Of a stretch of 20,222 nt of DNA, positions 1 to 7,797 are shown piece after piece. Made by a program: the position numbers and the translations under genes. This DNA comes from Zestomicrobium sp964482405 (GTDB taxonomy: Archaea; Thermoproteota; Thermoprotei_A; Sulfolobales; NBVN01), in assembly GCA_964482405.1 (NCBI GenBank), contig CAYZXH010000029.1:1-20222 (forward strand). The letters are read 5' to 3'. The notes beneath the pieces are model-generated. The model made no database searches, had not been told where the DNA came from, and saw nothing but the letters and a program-made list of their open reading frames with translations. Position 1 is the stretch's first letter; each line of letters starts with the position of its first letter.

Positions 1-1176
1 GAGAACGAAGCTTGGCAAAACTTCATAAGACTCTACGCGTCAGCATACCTATTCAAAAAAACAGCATTCACAACCCCAGAAGAAGTAAGAGATTACTTAA
101 GCGGTCCTTCCTGGGGGTGGTGTGCTAGAGAGAAATACTTCGTGAATTTCGAGTCAATACTGAGCACGTGCCTAAACCCATCACCAACACACAGCGTCGT
201 ATGGAATCACACGAAAATACCGGGATCATTCTTCTGGTTCTACAAACCATACGTAATAACCGTGGTCTCAAACGATCAAAACATACCACCACTAGAATTA
301 AACCTAGTGTATGGAGCGGCTGAAGCAGGCTACACAAAACGAGGATTCACGTTCTTAGGAATACTAATTTCTGGCAGCCTCTCATACTACATAACACAGA
401 ACGTGAACAGCATCGGCTTCCTCAGCTCTCATTGGCAGCAAGGAATACGTAATGTTGCATTGATAGTTCCTACCTCAATGCAGTATATTCATGACGCACT
501 CCTCTTTAAGTGGATCATAGGGAGTTATAATCAAGACTACTGGATAGCGACTCCGGTCCCCATACTCACCCCATACTATGAGGAGGTCGTGTGGCTATCC
601 TCGGAGTGGTGGAGTCTTGATTATTATGACATGTCAGGGAATCGCGTTTGGGGAACCTACGAGTACGTCAGCAATATTTACGCACTACTATATAACGTGA
701 CAGGAGCTCTTCGATCAAGTGAGAAGGTAGTAAGGGATGTCATGCATTATCAAATACCTCCGAATAGAGTGATCATAGATAACTCGCGGGGTAATATGAC
801 CTATTATTCTGAATCCTTAGCGTCAGTAATTTTCGGGATTTTCATGAATATTGTGAGTACATTGCTCGAGGCGTCGACCGGGAATCCGGTAGCTAAGCTA
901 CTCTCGTTCTTAAGTAACTTCGTAGGGTATGCTGACACAACGTTTTATGGTTCTGCTGCGCAACTCTTGCTTCAATGGAGTAGACCTGGAGCGCCTCAGG
1001 AAACTCCTGTCAGGGTAGTGAAGATTACTAGCGCTAATGTGGACGCGTCCTACAACCAGCTCGAGAGAGTACCCCTCGTAGCTCAGTACGTGGTAACGAT
1101 AGGTCAGTTAAGTGGTCCATCACCCTGCCCACCAAACTTCCCCGACTGCTTGCTACCAGAGAATAGGACGTCCTGA
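1..1176 (+). CDS. Uncharacterised aromatic-rich protein, 5'-truncated by window edge
   Basis: I do not recognise this gene. The frame is open from base 1 with no stop until TGA at 1174-1176, so the window holds the last 391 codons of a longer gene. The GTG at 142 is only an internal candidate start, with coding-like sequence before it. The product is rich in Trp, Tyr and Asn, with clusters such as SSEWWSLDYYD. It has several moderately hydrophobic stretches and a Pro/Cys-containing tail (CPPNFPDCLLPENRTS). This looks like a large secreted or surface-associated archaeal protein, but no domain is recognised. The first ~360 bases use mostly A- or C-ending codons, while the rest uses more T-ending codons. 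It converges on the acyl-CoA synthetase gene with only 20 bp between the two stops. That it is a real gene is fairly sure; its function is unknown. Confidence 0.7.
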   Translation, partial: ENEAWQNFIRLYASAYLFKKTAFTTPEEVRDYLSGPSWGWCAREKYFVNFESILSTCLNPSPTHSVVWNHTKIPGSFFWFYKPYVITVVSNDQNIPPLELNLVYGAAEAGYTKRGFTFLGILISGSLSYYITQNVNSIGFLSSHWQQGIRNVALIVPTSMQYIHDALLFKWIIGSYNQDYWIATPVPILTPYYEEVVWLSSEWWSLDYYDMSGNRVWGTYEYVSNIYALLYNVTGALRSSEKVVRDVMHYQIPPNRVIIDNSRGNMTYYSESLASVIFGIFMNIVSTLLEASTGNPVAKLLSFLSNFVGYADTTFYGSAAQLLLQWSRPGAPQETPVRVVKITSANVDASYNQLERVPLVAQYVVTIGQLSGPSPCPPNFPDCLLPENRTS

Positions 1177-1196
1177 TCGCGCGACCTCGGTTTGGC

Positions 1197-2639
1197 TCAT
1201 GATGGTTTTTTCCTAAAGCTTTCTATGTACTCGTTAAATGCCCCAGCGGTTCTTAGCCAGCTACCGTAGTCTACTAAGGCTTTAACTGCTTTAGCTGCTC
1301 TTTCCGGTGAGAGATACATTGGTATGCCCATGGACTCCGCTTCAGCGGAGTATTTTGCCGTGTAGGAACCTCCCGTAGCTACCCCTACTACGGGTATTGG
1401 GTGCTGTAACGTGTTATTGATTTCGTTAACTAACTTTACGAATTCCTGGTTCAGCTTGTCCGTGACGCCTGGCACGATGTAGTAGGGTAGCCAGAGTATC
1501 GCGTCTACCTCTCCGGATCTCATCAATATCTCTGCCGCCTGAATTAGGTGCTCGTCTCTAGCTGAGCCGGTCACGTCTACGGGGTTGTATGGGGAGGCTA
1601 TAGGTAGTAAGACCCTCCTCAATTTCTCTACTGTCTCGTCTCTAAGTCTTGGTACTTGAAGACCTAGGTCGGATAAGGCGTCGGTAGCCATTACCCCGGA
1701 ACCACCGCCTACGGTTAAGACCGCGATTCTAGGCCCGTATGATGGTGGTTGGAGAGCTAAGGCTAGGGCCATGTCGAAGAGTTCTTCCATTCCGTAAGCT
1801 CTTAAGACTCCTGCTTGCTTGAAGGCCGCAGCGTATACCTTGTCCTGACCTGCTAGAGCTCCCGTATGTGATGACGCAGCTCTCGCGCCTGCCTCGGTCC
1901 TGCCCGACTTAAGAACGACTACAGGCTTGACCGGGGTAGTGTCTCTTAAAGCTTTGAAGAAAGACTTGCCGTCCTCAACACCCTCAATATACATGGTTAT
2001 CACTCTAGTATCGGGGTCTCTCTTAAGGTATTCTAGGAGGTCGTCATCATCCACATCCGCTTTATTCCCGTAACTAACAAACTTGCTTATTCCGAGACCT
2101 CTTAAGGCTGCCCAATCCAGTACCGCCGACCCGAAAGCCCCTGACTGCGAGACGAAAGCTATATGCCCGTGTGGCGGGAAGCCCTGCCTAGTCTTAGGCA
2201 GGAATAACGTATTCATCCCAGACTTAGGGACGTAAACCCCGACACAGTTAGGACCGATTAACCTCATCCCATACCTCCTCACAACCTCAACCAGCCTCTC
2301 CTCCCTCGCAGCACCCTCATGCCCGACCTCCTTGAAACCTCCTGAGATAACTATAAGCCCCTTAACACCTGCCTCACCAGCGTCAACAGCTGCCTCAGGA
2401 ACCTTCTCCGCAGGAACCGATATGACTGCCACATCAACCTTGTCAGGTATTGCTCTAACCGACGGGTAAGCCTTAAAACCGAGAATCTCGTCAGCCGTCG
2501 GGTTTACTGGGTAAATCCTACCCTTGTAAAACTCAGCTAAATTCTTGAGGAGCTCGTAACCTACCTTACCCGGAGTCTTAGACGCGCCTACCACCGCAAC
2601 ACTTTCAGGGAAGAAGAAATAATCTAGATCGCTACTCAT
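1197..2639 (-). CDS. acdA: ADP-forming acyl-CoA (acetyl-CoA) synthetase, alpha subunit
   Basis: In this family acyl-CoA, ADP and phosphate are converted to acid, CoA and ATP in the cytosol, conserving energy in peptide and sugar fermentation. The 480-residue product starts with a CoA-binding Rossmann domain (PESVAVVGASKTPGKVG near residues 11-27). Succinyl-CoA-ligase-like domains follow, with VSQSGAFGSAV at about 163-173. His258 in SSHTGALAG matches the phosphorylated His of Pyrococcus furiosus ACD. There is no ATP-grasp domain, so this is the alpha subunit alone; the beta subunit must be encoded elsewhere. I chose the ATG at 2639 because the in-frame start at 2708 would lie upstream of a TATA box (2670-2678, minus strand), and family similarity begins at MSSDLDYFFFPES. 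It is divergent from pelA. The acyl substrate cannot be told from sequence. Confidence 0.88.
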   Translation of the reverse strand: MSSDLDYFFFPESVAVVGASKTPGKVGYELLKNLAEFYKGRIYPVNPTADEILGFKAYPSVRAIPDKVDVAVISVPAEKVPEAAVDAGEAGVKGLIVISGGFKEVGHEGAAREERLVEVVRRYGMRLIGPNCVGVYVPKSGMNTLFLPKTRQGFPPHGHIAFVSQSGAFGSAVLDWAALRGLGISKFVSYGNKADVDDDDLLEYLKRDPDTRVITMYIEGVEDGKSFFKALRDTTPVKPVVVLKSGRTEAGARAASSHTGALAGQDKVYAAAFKQAGVLRAYGMEELFDMALALALQPPSYGPRIAVLTVGGGSGVMATDALSDLGLQVPRLRDETVEKLRRVLLPIASPYNPVDVTGSARDEHLIQAAEILMRSGEVDAILWLPYYIVPGVTDKLNQEFVKLVNEINNTLQHPIPVVGVATGGSYTAKYSAEAESMGIPMYLSPERAAKAVKALVDYGSWLRTAGAFNEYIESFRKKPS

Positions 2640-2669
2640 TACACACCCCATATCCACTACATGAATCAC

Positions 2670-2678
2670 CTTATAAGT
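2670..2678 (-). promoter_or_regulatory. TATA box of the acyl-CoA synthetase gene
   Basis: On the minus strand the sequence reads ACTTATAAG about 36 bp before the ATG at 2639. That leaves room for a short leader containing the purine-rich GGGGTGTG. The box decides the start codon, because the longer reading frame would begin upstream of it. Confidence 0.5.
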
Positions 2679-2755
2679 AATTACGACTAAAACCGCTATT
2701 AGAAGCATCTCGCTTAATACTACCTTAAGTCTATTAGACTTGGGACGTGTAGTAA

Positions 2756-3835
2756 TTGAAGATAATTGATAAAGACTTGAGGAAGGGTTGGGTCAAGATT
2801 AGGGTAGAGGACGTGGACGACCTCTGGATACTGAAAAACATAATTAAAGTTGGGGATATCGTGGTGGCTAAGACCTTAAGAGATGTGAAGATGGAGGGCG
2901 AGGGAAAGAGGAGGTTGCCGGTAACCCTAGCTATCAAGGTCGAGAAAATCTATTTCCAGCCCTTCGCGAGCAGGTTAAGAGTGCATGGGGTCATAGTCGA
3001 GGGTCCTGAGGAGTACGGCTTGAGGGGTTCACATCACACACTAAACGTCGACGTAGGGAGTGAAATAACACTGTTTAAGGAATCATTAAATCAATCACTG
3101 CTAAGGAAGTTAGAGTCACTCACGAATAAGAGGAGGTTTAAGACGTTGTTAGTAGCTGCTGATTTTGATGAGGCTTCCCTAGCTATTCTCTACGACCAAG
3201 GATTGAGGTTCTTAAATGATTTAACGCTCCCGAGCATAGGAAGAGAGGATGAATCCTCTGTCGAGGAGGTAGCTAAGCGTGTTGTTGAGGAAATACTCAG
3301 GTATGTGAAGTCCGAGGACGTGGATTTCATAGTAGTAGGTTCCCCTACAGTCCTTAGGGAAGCTATAATTAAAGAACTTAAAGCACATACTGGGAGCAAG
3401 CTAAGAGTATTTGCGGACTCGGTCTCCGTAGGTGGTAGGGCCGGAATACATGAGTTAATTAGGAGAGACTCCGTTAAGGGCCTACTTAAGGAGTTCGTGA
3501 TCGTCGAAGGTGAGGAGATACTTGATAAATTCTTAAAGCTACTTACGACAAACCCTGAACGAGTTGCTTACGGCTTAAAAGACGTTGAGTTCGCGGTACT
3601 CAGCAACGCCGTAGACACTCTTCTAGTGACTGAAGACCTACTTACTTCCAACGAATACGAGCGTGTAGAGAGAATCCTTAATCAAGTTGAGGAAAAGGGG
3701 GGTAGGGTCAGGATAATCCCCGTGGAATCCCCACTAGCCGTTAAGCTAAAAGGGTTTGGAGGAATCATAGCTCTCCTAAGGTTCGCGCTTCAGAGACCAC
3801 TTAACCATTATGGCAATCTTTCTCAAAGCCAGTAG
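2756..3835 (+). CDS. pelA: Pelota (Dom34-like) mRNA surveillance / ribosome rescue factor
   Basis: Archaeal Pelota binds stalled ribosomes together with aEF1alpha and aABCE1 and promotes subunit splitting (no-go decay). The product has 359 residues, about the usual 350. The N-terminal Sm-like domain (1-130) carries the typical DDLWILKNII (21-30), GDIVVAKTLR (33-42), RVHGVIVEGPE (75-85) and GSHHTLNV (91-98). The eRF1-like central and C-terminal domains follow. No GGQ peptide-release motif is present, as expected for Pelota rather than aRF1. The start is TTG at 2756, because homologues begin MKI-x-x-KDL at exactly this residue. The gene is divergent from the acyl-CoA synthetase and convergent with the cyclo-ligase gene (23 bp between ends). 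Identity is secure. Confidence 0.93.
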   Translation: MKIIDKDLRKGWVKIRVEDVDDLWILKNIIKVGDIVVAKTLRDVKMEGEGKRRLPVTLAIKVEKIYFQPFASRLRVHGVIVEGPEEYGLRGSHHTLNVDVGSEITLFKESLNQSLLRKLESLTNKRRFKTLLVAADFDEASLAILYDQGLRFLNDLTLPSIGREDESSVEEVAKRVVEEILRYVKSEDVDFIVVGSPTVLREAIIKELKAHTGSKLRVFADSVSVGGRAGIHELIRRDSVKGLLKEFVIVEGEEILDKFLKLLTTNPERVAYGLKDVEFAVLSNAVDTLLVTEDLLTSNEYERVERILNQVEEKGGRVRIIPVESPLAVKLKGFGGIIALLRFALQRPLNHYGNLSQSQ

Positions 3836-3858
3836 TCTTTAAAGAATGGGAGTTCGAT

Positions 3859-4602
3859 TCAACAACCACCACGCTTTAATAAAGAATTCAGAACAGGTAT
3901 TTTCAGCAGTTTCTCTCTTTCCACGTATTCCCAGAGTATCCCTTTAGGTCTTACTCTAGGTCCCTCGGCTTGCAGGGTCTTCGTCGGCGTTATTATCCAG
4001 TCGACCGTGAAGTCCCAGGGTTCCAGAGGTATCCTCTCCGTCACTACCTGGATGTCATGAACCGTAGTCATTATAGGGGCATCGGGAGAAATCTTCTTGC
4101 ACTCGATGAGGATGCCGTACTCGAGTTCTGAGTAGCCCTCCCCCTTACCTAGTCTCCCACCGAACACGTCGACAACGACGGATCCCGCAACGATTAAATC
4201 TATTTTCGGGAGGTTTTGCGGGTCAACGTGCTCGCCGTACCTGAAGGCTCCCCATATCGTTGACGCTACACTGAACGCTTTATCAGGTATTTTAGCTGGG
4301 TCCAGTAATAGGAAGCCCTCGGAGATCCTGGGCGTGGGCATCACGACTTTCCTGTGGGTTCGGAGCATTAACTCACGCACCATTCTCTGAGGGGCGTCGG
4401 GATTCACCTTAACTGTTTTAACTGTTTTGAGGACGTCGTGCTTAAGTAGGTTTAGCGCTGACTGCTCAGCACCGACGAAGTTAGGTATCCTGCCGTGTAC
4501 TGGTCTAGGAAACCTTGCTATATTCGTTTTCTCCATTAAATCCCAGATTCTTCTCCTTAGTTCCTCCCTAACTCTCCTGTAGCTTAGGTTTTCCTGACTC
4601 AT
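3859..4602 (-). CDS. 5-formyltetrahydrofolate cyclo-ligase family protein
   Basis: The family converts 5-formyl-THF and ATP to 5,10-methenyl-THF. The archaeal branch is poorly characterised and may act on modified pterins, so the substrate is uncertain. The diagnostic C-terminal loop GGRLGKGEGYSELE lies at residues 148-161 of the 247-residue product, preceded by PKIDLIVAGSVVVD. The N-terminus is long and basic (RRVREELRRRIWDLME). I prefer ATG 4602 to the in-frame GTG 4614 because GGTGAG ends about 8 bases before this ATG and the GTG is itself part of that ribosome-binding sequence. The gene begins inside the end of the upstream nfeD-like gene (35 bp overlap), so the two are probably cotranscribed and translationally coupled. 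No functional link between the two is evident. Confidence 0.8.
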   Translation of the reverse strand: MSQENLSYRRVREELRRRIWDLMEKTNIARFPRPVHGRIPNFVGAEQSALNLLKHDVLKTVKTVKVNPDAPQRMVRELMLRTHRKVVMPTPRISEGFLLLDPAKIPDKAFSVASTIWGAFRYGEHVDPQNLPKIDLIVAGSVVVDVFGGRLGKGEGYSELEYGILIECKKISPDAPIMTTVHDIQVVTERIPLEPWDFTVDWIITPTKTLQAEGPRVRPKGILWEYVEREKLLKIPVLNSLLKRGGC

Positions 4603-5905
4603 CGATAGACTCACCGGCTTTAGTGACGTAAAGCGTTAGACCCTTAACCTCGACTACCCTGACTTTAGTTCCAGGCTCTATCGCTTCGTCAGTAGAGTAC
4701 GCTGTCCAGTCTTCGCCGAGTACGTAAACAACGCCCGGCGTCTCACGCGTTAGTCTAGTCTTGCAGATCCCGACCTCGTCGATTAATTTCTCGCGTAGGG
4801 TCTTTGATTTAAGTCTTCTCGCTTTCCCGGCTTCATAACCAACGTAGATTATTAACCCGCCTAACATCGCGAAACCCGCTGATACAGCAAGCGTCAGCGC
4901 TGAGGGGGTCCCGAAGGACTCACTAATTATTGTCTCATAAACCCCGACCAACATGAGTATTAGGCCGGTCACTCCGAAAGCTCCGAATCCGGGTGTCAGT
5001 ATCTCTATGAGGAGGAGTATAAGCCCTATTATGAGTAGGGAGATGGCGAAGACACTTACGGGCACTATAGACATAGCGTATAGGGAGATCAGTATCAGGA
5101 CGAGGCCAGCAATCGCGTAGCCTTGAAAACCTGCTTGAACAAACTCAACAAATATTAACGCAATACCTATTATAAGGGCTATAGAGCTTACTATAGGCGC
5201 TGAGAACACGGATATTATGCGATCCCATACGGTATAACCAACTATCACGAGCTCGTCGAGACCTAGCCGCTGCTTCACCTCCTCCAGGCTATTCGCGGAC
5301 TCGGCGAAACCTAGCGTGACTGCCTCAGCCGCGCTCAAAACCCTGTTCTTGGTTACGAATTCCTCAGCAATCCTAACCAAAGTTTCGTTGTTATTGAAAG
5401 CTATGATAGCTAAGGATCTGAACCTGCCAACAACGTAGTTAACTGTTTTCTCGTCTGAGGGGCTTGGTTGAGCAGCGCCTATGGTTGAGGCGTCACCCAT
5501 GAATATCTTCTTACCTAGTAAAGCTATTAAAGCACCTGCGGAAGCCGCCTTACCTCCCGGAGGTATGTAAACGTATGTGGTAATTCCTGACTCCGCAACA
5601 ATCCTTATTATTGAGTCAGCCGCGGCCAGATACCCCCCGTAACTATCTATGTACAGTATTAACACGGACGACCTGCTGGCAGCCTCATTCACCGCGCGAG
5701 AAACTATCTCGACCGCGCCACCGTCAATGATTGACGTTAGCTCGGCTACAACGCCTACCCTACCCTGTGAGGACGCCGCAGGAGATACCGCGGAGACCAC
5801 TAAGATGAGTGCGAGGAGAATCAACGAAAACCCTAAACCACTCCTTAAAACGCTCGTCGTAGCTCCCCAGAAAAATAGCTTTAATGTAATATATATTGCT
5901 TTCAA
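4568..5905 (-). CDS. NfeD/STOPP-type membrane serine protease (ClpP class)
   Basis: Homologue of Pyrococcus PH1510, a membrane protease that cleaves the C-terminal tail of the partner stomatin. A putative signal or anchor segment (about 24-40) is followed by a ClpP-fold protease domain. The likely Ser-Lys dyad is Ser122 in GKAASAGA and Lys153 in DEKTVNYVV, which aligns with the PH1510 dyad S97/K138 (PPKITNYF). About four to five membrane segments follow (230-355). A C-terminal NfeD OB-fold (PGVVYVLGEDWTAYS) completes the 445 residues. The start is TTG at 5905, 32 bp downstream of a TATA-like box at 5932-5942. A second TTG at 5821 would shorten the leader and cannot be excluded. The stomatin partner lies 1.9 kb away on the same strand, separated by pyrF-pyrE-sixA. 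Confidence 0.88.
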   Translation of the reverse strand: MKAIYITLKLFFWGATTSVLRSGLGFSLILLALILVVSAVSPAASSQGRVGVVAELTSIIDGGAVEIVSRAVNEAASRSSVLILYIDSYGGYLAAADSIIRIVAESGITTYVYIPPGGKAASAGALIALLGKKIFMGDASTIGAAQPSPSDEKTVNYVVGRFRSLAIIAFNNNETLVRIAEEFVTKNRVLSAAEAVTLGFAESANSLEEVKQRLGLDELVIVGYTVWDRIISVFSAPIVSSIALIIGIALIFVEFVQAGFQGYAIAGLVLILISLYAMSIVPVSVFAISLLIIGLILLLIEILTPGFGAFGVTGLILMLVGVYETIISESFGTPSALTLAVSAGFAMLGGLIIYVGYEAGKARRLKSKTLREKLIDEVGICKTRLTRETPGVVYVLGEDWTAYSTDEAIEPGTKVRVVEVKGLTLYVTKAGESIDESGKPKLQES

Positions 5906-5926
5906 CGAAGACCCGAGCCCGTAGCT

Positions 5927-5942
5927 AAAAGCTTATTAACTT
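5927..5942. promoter_or_regulatory. Overlapping divergent promoter of pyrF and the nfeD-like gene
   Basis: Only 61 bp separate the divergent start codons. The element AAAAGCTTATTAAC lies about 30-35 bp from the pyrF TTG (plus) and, read on the other strand as GTTAATAAGCTTTT, about 32 bp from the nfeD TTG. It is partly self-complementary around AAGCTT, so one AT-rich core could serve both directions. The assignment rests on spacing only. Confidence 0.4.
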
Positions 5943-5966
5943 CTTTGTAGTTTTCTGAGTGGGCAT

Positions 5967-6647
5967 TTGAGTAAAGTAGTGATAGCGTTAGACCCTCCGC
6001 CGAGGGCGGAGATCGAGAAGTGGGTTAGAGAACGTGTTGATTACTTAGACGAGTTAGCTTCATCGTTTAAGGTAGGACTACCACTAATATTGAGAACAGG
6101 AGTGCATAGATTAAGAGACTTACTCAGCGTGAGCAGCAAGCCTTTGATAGCTGATCTCAAGCTAGCTGACATAGGGGATATCATGACGTACGTGGTTGAA
6201 GCCTTGGCTGACGCGGGAGCGAGCGCGGTAATATCCCACGCTTTCGTAGGTAGGCGGGGAGCGCTAGACGTTCTCGTCAGAAAATCTGAGGAGTTGGGGA
6301 TTAAGTCTATACTAGTGGTCTCTATGAGTCATCCCGGCTCAACGGAATTCATCGATAAGCATTTGAGTGAGTTTGTTAACCTAGCTCTAGAACTACGTGT
6401 TTGGGGTGTTGTAGCGCCAGCTACTAGGAGAGAGATAATCCGTAGGGTTAGGGAGCTAGCGGGTAACGAGTTAAGGATATTCTCGCCTGGTGTTGGGGCT
6501 CAGGGTGCTGAGCCGGGTAGTGCGATATGTTGCGGGGCTGACTACGAGATAGTTGGACGTGCTGTAACTAATTCCCCGAATCCTAGGGAAGCTCTTGAGA
6601 GAATTATTTACGAGCAGGAGAGGAGGGTTAGGGAATGCAGGAGCTGA
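5967..6647 (+). CDS. pyrF: Orotidine 5'-phosphate decarboxylase
   Basis: This enzyme catalyses the last step of UMP synthesis, OMP to UMP and CO2. The 226-residue TIM-barrel protein shows VIALDPP with Asp9. The catalytic D-x-K-x-x-D is present as ADLKLADIGDIM (Asp63, Lys65, Asp68). A phosphate-binding C-terminus follows (FSPGVGAQGAEPG, then EIVGRAVTNSPNP). The start is TTG at 5967, immediately before SKVVIALDPP and preceded by GAGTGGGC. The last 13 bases overlap pyrE, which is good evidence for translational coupling and cotranscription. All active-site residues are intact. Confidence 0.94.
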   Translation: MSKVVIALDPPPRAEIEKWVRERVDYLDELASSFKVGLPLILRTGVHRLRDLLSVSSKPLIADLKLADIGDIMTYVVEALADAGASAVISHAFVGRRGALDVLVRKSEELGIKSILVVSMSHPGSTEFIDKHLSEFVNLALELRVWGVVAPATRREIIRRVRELAGNELRIFSPGVGAQGAEPGSAICCGADYEIVGRAVTNSPNPREALERIIYEQERRVRECRS

Positions 6648-7228
6648 TTCACGAGCTATATAGGGTTGGTGTCGTCAAGATAGGGTCCTTCGTCTTAAGT
6701 TCCGGGATAACCTCGCCGTTCTACATAGACATGAGAAGGATCTATAGCTACCCGAAGATAATGAGGTTAATAATAGATGAGGTGAGTAAGAGGGTTGACT
6801 TAACGCAATACGATGTTCTAGTAGGTGTGGCGACGTCGGGAGTGGCTCTCGCAGCCTTCGTAGCAGCCGTTACTAATAAGCCCATGGCTTATGTCAGACT
6901 TGAGAGGAAAGATCATGGAATGCTCAGTCAGGTTGAGGGCGAGGTGGAGGGTAGGACCTCGCTTATAGTCGATGACGTAGCCACGACAGGCGACTCTATA
7001 ATAAAAACCTATGAGATACTTAAGAATGCGGGAGCTGTTCCCACAGGAGCTTTAGTCGTAGTAGATAGAGAGCAGGGAGCTGAGGAGAGGGTGAGGTCTC
7101 TGGGGATGAGGTATCATTACGTGATGACCGCGCGCCAACTCTTCAACACCCTGAAGAATGACGGATTACTTAACGGGGCTATATACGAGGAAATAATGAG
7201 GTATCTTGAGAGTTACAGAAGAAAATAA
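6635..7228 (+). CDS. pyrE: Orotate phosphoribosyltransferase
   Basis: The enzyme converts orotate and PRPP to OMP, the substrate of the neighbouring PyrF. The 197-residue product has the type-I PRTase PRPP loop LIVDDVATTGDSI (110-122), the N-terminal substrate region SSGITSPFYIDMR (22-34) and YVRLERKDHG (86-95) with the flexible-loop basic residues. ATG 6635 is preceded by a strong purine tract (GAGGAGGGTTAGGGA) inside the end of pyrF. The length is normal for archaeal PyrE. The gene is followed after 54 bp by the SixA-like phosphatase on the same strand. Confidence 0.94.
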   Translation: MQELIHELYRVGVVKIGSFVLSSGITSPFYIDMRRIYSYPKIMRLIIDEVSKRVDLTQYDVLVGVATSGVALAAFVAAVTNKPMAYVRLERKDHGMLSQVEGEVEGRTSLIVDDVATTGDSIIKTYEILKNAGAVPTGALVVVDREQGAEERVRSLGMRYHYVMTARQLFNTLKNDGLLNGAIYEEIMRYLESYRRK

Positions 7229-7282
7229 GAAAGTAATAGTGTGAACGAAGAGGAGGAAACCAACGTCCCGAGGTAGGTATTC

Positions 7283-7753
7283 ATGTTTCTCCTCTTCATG
7301 CGTCATGGCGAAGCCGAGCCTAAGAAACCCGGTATTTCAGATGTCGAGAGACGCCTTACTCAAGAGGGACGTGTCCAAGCGATTAAGGTAGCTAAGATTC
7401 TTGATTTGAGACCTAAGTACGTAGTCTCCAGCCCGCTTAAGAGAGCTCTGGAAACGGCTGAGATAGTTGCTGAAATTCTAGGAGTTAACGAGATCCTTCA
7501 GAGGCGTGAGTTATTGCCTGAGTATTTTGATTTAGATAATCTCAGGAACTTGCTAAGCTCAGTAGGTCTTGAGGATGGGGATACCGTCTTATTAGTTGGT
7601 CATTCACCAAGTCTTGAGGAAGTTATTCAAGAATTGTTAGGTGGTTTTAGGATCTACTTAAGTCCGGGTGCTTTAGCGTGTCTTGCGGTTAAACACCCTG
7701 ACCTGAGTAACTCGTCTTTAAAGCTTTACTTAAGACCGGAATTTATTAAATAG
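7283..7753 (+). CDS. SixA-like histidine phosphatase (branch 1 superfamily)
   Basis: The 156-residue protein is a minimal histidine phosphatase domain. It has the catalytic RHG motif at MRHGEAE (Arg7, His8), Arg54 in SSPLKRALETAE, a candidate acid Glu80 in LLPEY, and the second catalytic His107 in LLVGHSPS. SixA proteins in bacteria dephosphorylate phosphohistidine proteins; archaeal versions are of unknown substrate. A good GAGGTAGG site precedes ATG 7283. It lies 54 bp downstream of pyrE, so it may be read through from the pyrFE promoter. The phosphatase fold is secure; protein phosphohistidine as substrate is inference. Confidence 0.85.
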   Translation: MFLLFMRHGEAEPKKPGISDVERRLTQEGRVQAIKVAKILDLRPKYVVSSPLKRALETAEIVAEILGVNEILQRRELLPEYFDLDNLRNLLSSVGLEDGDTVLLVGHSPSLEEVIQELLGGFRIYLSPGALACLAVKHPDLSNSSLKLYLRPEFIK

Positions 7754-7786
7754 AAAAATTACTTACGTGTTCTTAATGAAGTTTAA

Positions 7787-7797
7787 GGTTTTTATTC
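7787..7797 (+). terminator. T-rich stretch between convergent sixA-like and stomatin genes
   Basis: GGTTTTTATT lies 34 bp after the phosphatase stop. Archaeal terminators are often plain T-runs without a strong hairpin. The site overlaps the stomatin stop codon on the opposite strand. Weak evidence only. Confidence 0.3.

Noticed and set aside
2640..2708. Longer start for the acyl-CoA synthetase alpha subunit
   Set aside because: The extra 23 residues are hydrophobic, unlike the family, and they span the TATA box at 2670-2678.
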